Shown here in pieces: positions 1-6,783 of a stretch of DNA of 11,456 bases. Each line of letters opens with the position of its first letter. Position 1 is the first letter of the stretch. The translations under genes were made by a program, and so were the position numbers. Origin of the DNA: an uncultured Christensenella sp. (GTDB taxonomy: Bacteria > Bacillota > Clostridia > Christensenellales > Pumilibacteraceae); the NCBI GenBank assembly GCA_910585055.1, contig CAJUBY010000006.1, forward strand, positions 20,034 to 31,489. Reading direction: 5' to 3'. The notes under the pieces are model-generated. The model saw nothing but the letters and a program-made list of their open reading frames with translations, was not told where the DNA came from and did no database searches.

Positions 1-1
1 A

Positions 2-943
2 CAGGCGTCCGAATTTGCGGACGTACTCGAAGCGGACGGCGCGGACGGCGGAGAAGCCGTTATCGACGGCGAAAGATACGTCGGCGGCAATACGCTCGAT
101 CTGACCGATACAACGTTCGGTGTTGCGCGTACAAGATCGGTAGAGATAGCTGTCTCGAGCGGAAAGAACAGCGTATCGTTACGGCTTGCGCTCGAAGATG
201 CCGATACCGACGGTAATGTTACGCTTAAGTTCTACGGTGTAATTACCGGAACGCAAACGCTTATCGATACCGCCGAAGTTTCCGCAAAACAAAAGTTTAT
301 CGATGTTACGGTACAGGTAAGCGGATACGAAAAAATCATTATAACCGCCGAAAATACGTCGCCCGACGTGTTTGTGCAGAATGCGGTGGGTTACGGCAGA
401 ACAGGACTGTACGGCGGTAAACAGTCCGAGAATTACAAGTTTTCGTTCGATATCCGCGTGCTGCGCAACGGACTTAACGAAACGTTCCCCAGGGCAGGCG
501 GATTTGCGGCGTATATAGACGACGATAACTTTGCGGCGTTCTATGTCGACGCGTATTATTCCAATATCGTAATTTACGAGCGTTCTGGCGGAAAACCGAG
601 CGACAGAACTACGAACATAAAAATGCCCGACGGTTTCGATTATTACGCCGATCACAATTTAAAAGCCGTGCGCCGCGGAAGAACGTTCGAATATTATGTC
701 GACGGCAAACTTATAGCTTCCCGAACGCTTTCTATCGGCGCGTCCCAAGTCGCGCTTATAACCGAGGACGCGCAGGCGCGGTTTGCAAACGTCGTACGTA
801 CCGTCGGCGGCGAACGGGAAAATATAGCGTGGAAGGCTTACGATACCAAAGTCGATATCAACGGCAAGACGGTGTACGGGACCAAGGTCACGCAAGGCGT
901 TTGGAAACGTCCGAAAACAAAGCTTGTGTTCATAGCGTACTGA
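2..943 (+). CDS. Secreted/surface protein, C-terminal part (LamG/concanavalin-like domain), 5' end outside window
   Basis: The frame is open from the first complete codon to TGA at 941-943, giving 313 visible residues, so the gene starts upstream. Visible residues 1-120 are rich in beta-strand-like, Gly/Asp/Thr-rich sequence resembling an accessory carbohydrate-binding sandwich. Residues about 145-268 resemble the laminin-G/concanavalin-like sandwich found at the end of many secreted glycoside hydrolases: alternating hydrophobic strands, a GGFAAYIDDDNFAAFYVDA strand pair and a later YYVDGKLIA strand. There is no C-terminal membrane helix and no sortase motif, so this end does not anchor the protein. 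No catalytic domain is visible and the enzymatic role, if any, cannot be read here. A second surface-protein gene follows 60 bases downstream on the same strand, so the two may be co-transcribed. The coding assignment is solid; the domain name is a pattern judgement. Confidence 0.8.
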   Translation, partial: QASEFADVLEADGADGGEAVIDGERYVGGNTLDLTDTTFGVARTRSVEIAVSSGKNSVSLRLALEDADTDGNVTLKFYGVITGTQTLIDTAEVSAKQKFIDVTVQVSGYEKIIITAENTSPDVFVQNAVGYGRTGLYGGKQSENYKFSFDIRVLRNGLNETFPRAGGFAAYIDDDNFAAFYVDAYYSNIVIYERSGGKPSDRTTNIKMPDGFDYYADHNLKAVRRGRTFEYYVDGKLIASRTLSIGASQVALITEDAQARFANVVRTVGGERENIAWKAYDTKVDINGKTVYGTKVTQGVWKRPKTKLVFIAY

Positions 944-968
944 AGCGCGCCTTGACCGTTCGTTAAAT

Positions 969-985
969 ATGCGGATTGTCCGCAT
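969..985 (+). other. Intercistronic hairpin between two surface-protein genes
   Basis: ATGCGGA at 969-975 and TCCGCAT at 979-985 form a perfect 7-bp stem with a 3-base loop, just before the AAGGAG site at 992-997. The following bases are TTAAAT rather than a T-run, so it is a poor intrinsic terminator. It may be a weak attenuator or an mRNA-processing or stability element. Only the symmetry is seen; the role is inference. Confidence 0.35.
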
Positions 986-1003
986 TTAAATAAGGAGAAA
1001 ATC

Positions 1004-3844
1004 ATGAAAAAAATAAGAGAGCGTTTGATCGCCGTTATAGCCGCATTGTCGGCGGCAGCGACATTCGCAGCGTTGCTGCCGCGCGGCGTGTACGCAAGAG
1101 CGGAGGCGGGGGTAGCGGGAACTCAGCCTAAAAACGAGATACGCATAGCGGAAGAGCTTACATGGGAAGGAATTCCGACCGCCGGTTGGGGTGAAGTTCT
1201 TAAAAACAAACATCCCGACGGCAGTGCGCTCGTTGTAGGCGGCGTTACATATACCGAAAACAGCATAGGTACGCACATGCCTGCGGCTTACGGAGAGCAG
1301 GATATAGTTTACGATATATCCGCGTATTCCGACGAGTTTGCATACCTGGATCTTAAGGTCGGTATGCCGGACACGGGCGGAAACAACAACGTAATATTTT
1401 CCGTGCTCGCAGACGGGAAGACCGTCGACAGCTTGCATTGGAATTGCATTCCCGACGGCAGGCACAGACCTATGACGTTGCGTGCCGATGTGCGCGGCGC
1501 CGAAAAACTTACGCTCCGTATTTGCGGCGCCAACGCTGCGGAATACAGTTACGGCAACGGCGCGTGCGCGTTTTTGGACGTTCGGCTTTTAAAGGACGTA
1601 TGGGACGGGTATATGCCGGCAACGCGCATTTACGACCGTATGGAAAACCCGGGCACGGGCGGCTGGAACGAGGGATATTGCGACGGCGTAGCATTCGATT
1701 CCACTATCTCAGGCGAAGCTTTCGAATATATGATGTACGACGATAAGCTTTCGTACGACGACGGCATGGGCGTACATTTAAAAAATGTGTCGTACGAATC
1801 GTATTCGGCAGCCAAAGAAGATACGAATAATTTCGTGTCGCTTAAATGGAATATAAAAGATCGCGGCTTTTCTAACTTTTCGACGCTGGCATATGCTGCT
1901 CTGGGAACGGGGTATCACGTAGACGCGTGGATAGACGGTACTGAAGTTTACACATCCGGGAAGATAGATTCGATAGGAACGTATATACATCATAATTTGG
2001 ACGCGCGCCTTGCGCCGCGCGAGATAAGCGTTGCGATACCCGAAAATGCGCAAACTTTCGAATTGAGAGTTATTGCGGATACGGCGTTCAACGACGGTCA
2101 GATCAATATGGCATCGCCCACGTTTTTCGAGAAAAGCGACAAGCTTGTTTCGCTGTCAGGCGTTCAGAAAGCAGGGAGAGCGCTCGCAATATCGTCCGTC
2201 CGATCGTACATGTACGACGGACGCCGTGCGCAGTATTACGACGCGGAAACGGATAAAAACATCGAAGCCCCCGACGGATTGTTCTTTATCGGCGGCACGG
2301 AATATACGTTCGATGTGTCGGGGATAGCGCATAACTCGATAACGGGCATACTGGGCAAAGCCGATTTCGGACATTTGGACGAGCAGGGCGTTACGCCGTT
2401 GGAACTGCATTATACGGCAGAAGACGAAGACGGAAATGTTACTTCGGGCAAGACCGAAAGTGTCGATAAAACGACTAGCGGAAAACAGATCTCGTTATAT
2501 ATCGGAAATAATGCGAAAACGCTTACATTAAAGATGCATACCGATAATCCGTCGTTCAGCGAGTCGGTATTTGCAAACGCGACATTCACGGATATGTACA
2601 GCGTGTCGTTCGACGACGGGACCGAAACAAATACCGTAACTTATGCGGACGGCGAGGCGCTCGGTCAGCCGCAGACGCCGGTAAAACGCGGTCATGCTTT
2701 TGTCGGCTGGAAGCTCGACGGTGAAACGGGCGCTTATGATTTTACCGATAAAATCGTTTCGTCCGACATGAAATTTACCGCGATTTGGAACGTGAATACT
2801 TACACCGTGACATATTTCGTAAAGCTGGGCGACGGCGAACCGGAGAACGCGGAAAACGAATATCCGTCTGCGGAGTACAAATTCGACGTAGATCTCGAGC
2901 TGCCGACAGCCGGTGATGTCACAGGTTACGATTTCGACGGTTGGTTCGTTAACGGCACTGCCGTGGATAAGCTTGCGGCAGGCGAATACGACGCGGACAT
3001 ATCCGTTGTTGCCCGTTATGCGAGACAGACATTTACCGTCACGTTTAAAAACGGCGATGTTACAGAGGAAACCGAAACTGTTTATTACGGCGGAAACGCA
3101 CATTCCGTGACCGTCGGCAATGTGCCCGGAAAAAAGTTTGTCGGCTGGTATAATAACGGATCGGCGTACGATTTTGCGTCTGCGGTCACGGAAAACATAA
3201 CGCTTGAAGCGATGTTCGAGTCTGCTGTGTACAATATATTCTATCAACAGCAGCTTGCCGGCGGAGAGCTTACTACGGCAGCGTATACGCCGGCAACGCA
3301 TACATTCGGCAATAAAACCGAATTGCCTACGGCAAGATCTGTGGACGGATACATTTTTGTCGGCTGGTACGTCGGCGACGTTGCAGTGACCGAACTCGGC
3401 GGCGGTGATTATTTCGGCGATATTACGGTCTTAGCAAAATACAGAAAGCAGCCGATAACGGTGACATTCGTTTCCGAAGGCGTAGAGTATAAAGTGGAGT
3501 ACGACGTCGGTCAAAACGTTTCGCCCAAAGTGCTTATCCGCGACGGATACGTTTTGTGCGGCTGGTACACCGACGAAACGCTCGAGAATGAGTATAAATT
3601 CGATACTGCGGTGAATGCGGATATAACGCTGTACGCCAAGTGGAGCAAAGCGGCGGCAGACGTAAGCGTATCGGACGACGGCGGCAGCAATACGGTGTTG
3701 ATCGTTTCGACGGTAGTTCCTATATCCGTCGCGGTGTGTGCAGGCGCGGCGGCGTTTACTGTATTGCACTTGAGAAAAAAGAAAAAGACGGTTGCTGAAA
3801 ATGACGGCAGAGGATCCGCGGATGACGAAAAGGACGGCGAATAG
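1004..3844 (+). CDS. Membrane-anchored surface protein with NPCBM-like domains and five InlB-type repeats
   Basis: ATG follows AAGGAG (992-997) with a 6-base spacer. Residues 1-33 form a signal peptide (KKIRER, a hydrophobic core, then an Ala-rich cleavage region). Residues about 50-198 resemble the NPCBM carbohydrate-binding module, with SIGTH, a YDIS strand, a KVGMPD turn and a DGKTVDS strand. Residues about 210-380 and 385-530 look like two further beta-sandwiches. Residues about 532-882 hold five InlB-type (Listeria/Bacteroides, Flg_new) repeats ending in aromatic motifs such as AIWN and YAKW. A single membrane helix at about 898-923 is followed by RKKKK and a short acidic tail, so the protein is N-terminus-out and anchored by the helix; no LPxTG motif exists. 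Binding of glycans or host surfaces is the likely role, but the ligand is unknown. The glycyl radical activase gene starts 3 bases after the stop. Confidence 0.88.
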   Translation: MKKIRERLIAVIAALSAAATFAALLPRGVYARAEAGVAGTQPKNEIRIAEELTWEGIPTAGWGEVLKNKHPDGSALVVGGVTYTENSIGTHMPAAYGEQDIVYDISAYSDEFAYLDLKVGMPDTGGNNNVIFSVLADGKTVDSLHWNCIPDGRHRPMTLRADVRGAEKLTLRICGANAAEYSYGNGACAFLDVRLLKDVWDGYMPATRIYDRMENPGTGGWNEGYCDGVAFDSTISGEAFEYMMYDDKLSYDDGMGVHLKNVSYESYSAAKEDTNNFVSLKWNIKDRGFSNFSTLAYAALGTGYHVDAWIDGTEVYTSGKIDSIGTYIHHNLDARLAPREISVAIPENAQTFELRVIADTAFNDGQINMASPTFFEKSDKLVSLSGVQKAGRALAISSVRSYMYDGRRAQYYDAETDKNIEAPDGLFFIGGTEYTFDVSGIAHNSITGILGKADFGHLDEQGVTPLELHYTAEDEDGNVTSGKTESVDKTTSGKQISLYIGNNAKTLTLKMHTDNPSFSESVFANATFTDMYSVSFDDGTETNTVTYADGEALGQPQTPVKRGHAFVGWKLDGETGAYDFTDKIVSSDMKFTAIWNVNTYTVTYFVKLGDGEPENAENEYPSAEYKFDVDLELPTAGDVTGYDFDGWFVNGTAVDKLAAGEYDADISVVARYARQTFTVTFKNGDVTEETETVYYGGNAHSVTVGNVPGKKFVGWYNNGSAYDFASAVTENITLEAMFESAVYNIFYQQQLAGGELTTAAYTPATHTFGNKTELPTARSVDGYIFVGWYVGDVAVTELGGGDYFGDITVLAKYRKQPITVTFVSEGVEYKVEYDVGQNVSPKVLIRDGYVLCGWYTDETLENEYKFDTAVNADITLYAKWSKAAADVSVSDDGGSNTVLIVSTVVPISVAVCAGAAAFTVLHLRKKKKTVAENDGRGSADDEKDGE
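2597..3649 (+). repeat. Five tandem InlB-type protein repeats, alternating two subtypes
   Basis: Five degenerate units of about 65-75 residues cover residues 532-882. Units 1, 3 and 5 share one pattern: VSF/VTF opening, then a G-x-x-F/L-x-GW core and a short AIW/AMF/AKW end. Units 2 and 4 share a longer pattern: VTYFV/IFYQQ opening, an ELPTA segment, a GY-x-F-x-GW core and a VARY/LAKY end. The order is therefore A-B-A-B-A. The repeat is at protein level; the DNA copies have diverged. Confidence 0.8.
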
Positions 3845-3847
3845 TCG

Positions 3848-4600
3848 GTGACAGGTATCGTTTTTCAGATACAGCGGTATTGCATACACGACGGCGACGG
3901 CATAAGAACGTGTGTGTTTCTTAAAGGTTGTCCGTTGCATTGTCCGTGGTGCCACAATCTGGAGGGGATTTCGCCCAAACCGCAAACGGATAAAATCGGA
4001 AGCGTTTACGGCACGGAGATGACGGCGGAAGAAGTATGCGCTGCGGCGTCGAGAGATAAAAGCTATTATGCGTTATCGGGCGGCGGCGTTACGTTTACGG
4101 GCGGAGAACCGTTGGCGCAAGCCGACTTTCTTGCCGAGACCGCCGAACTGCTCAAAAAAGACGGGATCTCGGTGGCGGTAGAGACGAGCGGCTTTGCGCC
4201 GAGCGCTGCGGTGGAAAAAATCGTACCGTTTACGGACAGGGTTCTGTTCGATATAAAGAGTTTCGACGGCGGCAGACTCAAAAATATCATAGGCGCGGAA
4301 ATAAACGCGATCATGCGGAATCTGGCAGAGTTTTCCGCCGCGGGCATACCGATAACATTGAGGTGCCCCGTAATAGCCGGTTTCAACGACAACGACGCGC
4401 ATTTCGAAAATATCGGAAAACTGGCAGGCGATACGGAAAACGTGACCGCCGTGGAACTTATGCCTTATCACCGTTTGGGCGTGGATAAATGCAAAAGGCT
4501 GGGTGTCGAACCGCACGAATTTAGCGAACTGTCCCGAGACTTATTGACACGGGCGGAAAATACGGTGCGCGCATATTTCGGCAACGTTAAGGTGATGTAA
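3848..4600 (+). CDS. Glycyl radical enzyme activase (radical SAM), short form without ferredoxin insert
   Basis: This 250-residue radical SAM protein should cleave S-adenosylmethionine and abstract hydrogen from the glycine of the downstream enzyme. HDGDGIRT (14-21) is the family's HDGPGIRT motif with Pro replaced by Asp. Cys28, Cys32 and Cys35 form the C-x3-C-x2-C cluster site, followed by the Trp34-Cys35-His36-Asn37 signature. GGEP (85-88) binds SAM, and VETSG (111-115), DIK (135-137) and PYHRLG near the C terminus are as in pyruvate formate-lyase activase. Sequence on both sides of residues 46-56 resembles the ferredoxin-containing activases (EGISPKPQ before, EMT-x-EEV after), yet the two extra cluster-binding Cys sets are missing. 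The GTG start lies 3 bases after the previous stop, with AAAGGA about 14 bases upstream, so translation is probably coupled. The family is certain; the partner is inferred from adjacency. Confidence 0.93.
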   Translation: MTGIVFQIQRYCIHDGDGIRTCVFLKGCPLHCPWCHNLEGISPKPQTDKIGSVYGTEMTAEEVCAAASRDKSYYALSGGGVTFTGGEPLAQADFLAETAELLKKDGISVAVETSGFAPSAAVEKIVPFTDRVLFDIKSFDGGRLKNIIGAEINAIMRNLAEFSAAGIPITLRCPVIAGFNDNDAHFENIGKLAGDTENVTAVELMPYHRLGVDKCKRLGVEPHEFSELSRDLLTRAENTVRAYFGNVKVM

Positions 4601-4604
4601 CATA

Positions 4605-6590
4605 ATGTGTGACGATCTTGTAAAAAAATTATATGCCGCCGGCGACTTTTTTACCGCCGGATTTATGGAATACGGCGACGGCTTTTTCGGCGCGGTAAAA
4701 ACGTACTTGAACCGTGCGCCGCTGCCCGAATATAACGGTACCGAGCTGTATCCGCTTTGCAGTATTTGGAACGTAAGAGGAATACTCGATTACAGCTATT
4801 CTTTTTCTGCGATACTCAATGCAAATATGTTGGAGAATAGTTCTCTGGACGGATGCGAACGTGCAAAACTTTTGAATAAATACTGCAGTTATCACGAAGT
4901 CGGCAGCTGTATAAGCGACAGATACGCGTTGTCCGGCAGAGGCTATACCCATTTCTGTCCGGAGCTGGAACGGTTTATCGACAGATCGTTGCCCGAGTAT
5001 TTTTCGATGTTCGAAGGCACGGACGAATTTCGCACCAAGATGTCGGTTTTGGGAAACGCCGTCACCGGATACGTCGGACGAATTGCGGAATATCTCGGAA
5101 CATTCTCAAGCGAAAGGGCGCGTAGGCTTAAAAAAGCGTACGATAATTTTCTCGCAGATAAAGCGGAAAGCTTTTTCGACGCGTTTGTTCGCATACTTTT
5201 TGTATTTGCGCTCGACGGCATGGATAGCTTGGGCAATGTCGATAAATGTTTGGAAAAATTTCGGCGTTCGGGCGGCGAAGAAAAGCTTTTTTCGGAGCTG
5301 TATTCGGCGTACGAGAATAACAACGCGTGGAATATGGCGTTGGGCACGTCTGCCGAAACGTCGGTCGTTGCGCTCGACGGGTTCGCAGGCGCATGCCGTC
5401 CCAATTTATCAGTTAAGGTAGACGAAAATACGTCCGACGAGATATGGAACGCCTGTTTTTCCGCTATGGAGCGCGGCGCCAGACCTGCGTTTTATAACAG
5501 GCGCGGTTACGAAACCGCAATGAAAAAACTCGGTGTCGACGATGCCGATATACCGCGTATTGCCTACGGCGGCTGTTCGGAAACGATGCTGTCCGGACTG
5601 TCCAATGTCGGTTCGGTAGACGCAGGGATAGATCTTTTGAATGTCCTGTCGGAAGTATGGAAAAGAAAAATATACGGTTCGTTCGACGACCTGTACGGCG
5701 ATTATCTGTCTTGCGTGCGCGAGAACATACGCACGATAGTGCGCGAGACCAACGACGAGATGACGGCTATGCGCGCGCGTCCGCAGTATATACGCACGCT
5801 GTTATGTCCTCCGTGCGCGGAAAACGGCAGGGAATACAACGACGGCGGCGCTAAATACAACTTCAGCGTTATTCATATATGCGCGCTCGCCAATGCCGCG
5901 GATTCCCTATACGCGCTTAAAAAGCTCGTATTCGAACGGAAACAATTCGGCTATGTCGAAGTGATGGATATTGTCGGAAACGATTTTAAAAACGGAGAAA
6001 ATTATCTTGCGGCACTCGGCGGACTTCGGTTCTTCGGAAACGACGACCCCGAAGCAGACTGTATAGCGGCGGATATATTCGATAACGTGTGCGGCGAGCT
6101 GGATAAGCATAAGACCGCGATAGGCGGAAACGCATTTCTGCCGGCATGCATAATGTTCAATTCGGCGGTAGCGACGGGTAAGATGACAGAGGCTACGCCG
6201 GACGGCAGGCGTGCGTACGCGCCCGTAGCAAACAGCGGCGGTTCCGTAACGGGGCGCGATAAAGTGTCGCCCACGGCTTTGCTCAATTCCGTCGCAAGTA
6301 TATATCCTATGCGCGCCGTGGGATCGTGGATAGTGAATATCACGCTGTCTTCCGATTTTATAAAAGGCGAGAACGCACGCGCCGCGTTAAAGGCGCTTAT
6401 ACTTTCCTACATGCAAAACGGCGGCTGTCAGCTTCAAATTAATATCACGGACAAAAAAACGCTGTATGCCGCGGTAGACGACGACGAGCTTGCCAAAACT
6501 CTTATAGTCCGAGTCGGCGGATTTTCGGAGCGGTTTTCCAATCTTTCGCGCGAATTCAGAAAATTTATCGCGGACAGAACGCAATATTGA
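4605..6590 (+). CDS. Compact glycyl radical enzyme of unknown substrate (PFL-like superfamily)
   Basis: ATG lies 4 bases after the activase stop, and AAGGTGAT (4589-4596), inside the activase end, gives an ideal site with an 8-base spacer. The C-terminal motif RVGGFS (636-641) marks Gly639 as the likely radical residue. YGGCSE gives the thiyl Cys324 and Glu326 two residues on. That Cys-x-Glu pattern is typical of GRE dehydratases, decarboxylases and C-N or C-S lyases, not of pyruvate formate-lyase, which has Cys-Cys. Other family landmarks are H116-x2-P119, a degenerate GNVDK (210-214) in place of GR-x-DQ, FFGNDD (476-481) and ATPDGRR (530-536). At 661 residues it is well below the usual 760-850. 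The missing part falls mainly between residues 116 and 324, while Cys-to-Gly spacing (315) is normal. It should be cytosolic and oxygen-sensitive. No microcompartment shell or dehydrogenase gene is nearby, so the substrate stays open. Automated names such as formate acetyltransferase would be misleading. Confidence 0.9.
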   Translation: MCDDLVKKLYAAGDFFTAGFMEYGDGFFGAVKTYLNRAPLPEYNGTELYPLCSIWNVRGILDYSYSFSAILNANMLENSSLDGCERAKLLNKYCSYHEVGSCISDRYALSGRGYTHFCPELERFIDRSLPEYFSMFEGTDEFRTKMSVLGNAVTGYVGRIAEYLGTFSSERARRLKKAYDNFLADKAESFFDAFVRILFVFALDGMDSLGNVDKCLEKFRRSGGEEKLFSELYSAYENNNAWNMALGTSAETSVVALDGFAGACRPNLSVKVDENTSDEIWNACFSAMERGARPAFYNRRGYETAMKKLGVDDADIPRIAYGGCSETMLSGLSNVGSVDAGIDLLNVLSEVWKRKIYGSFDDLYGDYLSCVRENIRTIVRETNDEMTAMRARPQYIRTLLCPPCAENGREYNDGGAKYNFSVIHICALANAADSLYALKKLVFERKQFGYVEVMDIVGNDFKNGENYLAALGGLRFFGNDDPEADCIAADIFDNVCGELDKHKTAIGGNAFLPACIMFNSAVATGKMTEATPDGRRAYAPVANSGGSVTGRDKVSPTALLNSVASIYPMRAVGSWIVNITLSSDFIKGENARAALKALILSYMQNGGCQLQINITDKKTLYAAVDDDELAKTLIVRVGGFSERFSNLSREFRKFIADRTQY

Positions 6591-6619
6591 TCTTTCGGTA
6601 AATAATATTTGATCAATAT
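6584..6619 (+). other. AT-rich inverted repeat over the GRE stop codon
   Basis: ATATTGATC (6584-6592) and GATCAATAT (6611-6619) are perfect 9-base inverted arms around an 18-base AT-rich loop. The left arm includes the GRE stop codon. No T-run follows, so it is not a standard terminator. It could stabilise the 3' end of the GRE mRNA or act in tandem with the hairpin at 6626-6657. The role is inference. Confidence 0.35.
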
Positions 6620-6623
6620 CGGA

Positions 6624-6659
6624 TAAACGTGTGTTCGGCTCCTGTCGAACACATGTTCG
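6624..6659. promoter_or_regulatory. Pair of candidate LexA/DinR SOS boxes forming a 12-bp inverted repeat
   Basis: On the plus strand 6646-6659 reads CGAACACATGTTCG. On the minus strand 6637-6624 reads CGAACACACGTTTA. Both fit the Gram-positive LexA (DinR) core GAACRNRYGTTY at all twelve positions, and their centres are 22 bases apart, about two helical turns. The two boxes are also arms of a hairpin, 6626-6637 with 6646-6657: 12 pairs, one of them G-T, and an 8-base loop. The hairpin has no T-run after it. The operator reading and the RNA-hairpin reading compete. The nearest recognised promoter begins 57 bases downstream, which is far for direct LexA repression. Confidence 0.4.
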
Positions 6660-6715
6660 CATTGCTCGTAAAAACTCTACGTTTCGGTGAATTTGGAATT
6701 ATTTTTTAATAGGAC

Positions 6716-6742
6716 TTGACAAAAGATATAGTTTGGTATAAT
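6716..6742 (+). promoter_or_regulatory. Sigma-A-type promoter for the zinc-ribbon membrane protein
   Basis: A perfect -35 box TTGACA (6716-6721) is followed by a perfect -10 box TATAAT (6737-6742). The 15-base spacer is short; an overlapping TAATAT at 6739-6744 would give 17. Transcription would start near 6749-6752, leaving a leader of about 33 bases with the ribosome site at 6774-6778. An A/T-rich run including six T's (6703-6708) precedes the -35 box and may act as an UP element. Confidence 0.75.
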
Positions 6743-6783
6743 ATAAGATTGTATTTAAACTATTTTCGTTAATGGGAGAAAAG

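Noticed and set aside
2528..3301. 257-codon open frame on the minus strand
   Set aside because: It is fully antisense to the InlB-repeat region, with Arg/Cys/His-rich composition and no ribosome site. It is a shadow of the real gene.
3650..3844. Sortase (LPxTG) anchor at the end of the surface protein
   Set aside because: No LPxTG-like motif precedes the membrane helix, so anchoring is by the helix alone.
4605..6590. Calling this gene pyruvate formate-lyase (pflB)
   Set aside because: The adjacent active-site cysteine pair of PFL is absent. The loop is Gly-Gly-Cys-Ser-Glu, and the protein is about 100 residues too short.
6690..6710. Six-T run as an intrinsic terminator for the GRE operon
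   Set aside because: Only a weak 4-bp AT stem precedes it. It is better explained as AT-rich sequence upstream of the promoter.
6772..6783. Upstream ATG as start of the zinc-ribbon protein
   Set aside because: No ribosome site lies before it, whereas GGGAG is correctly placed for ATG 6784.
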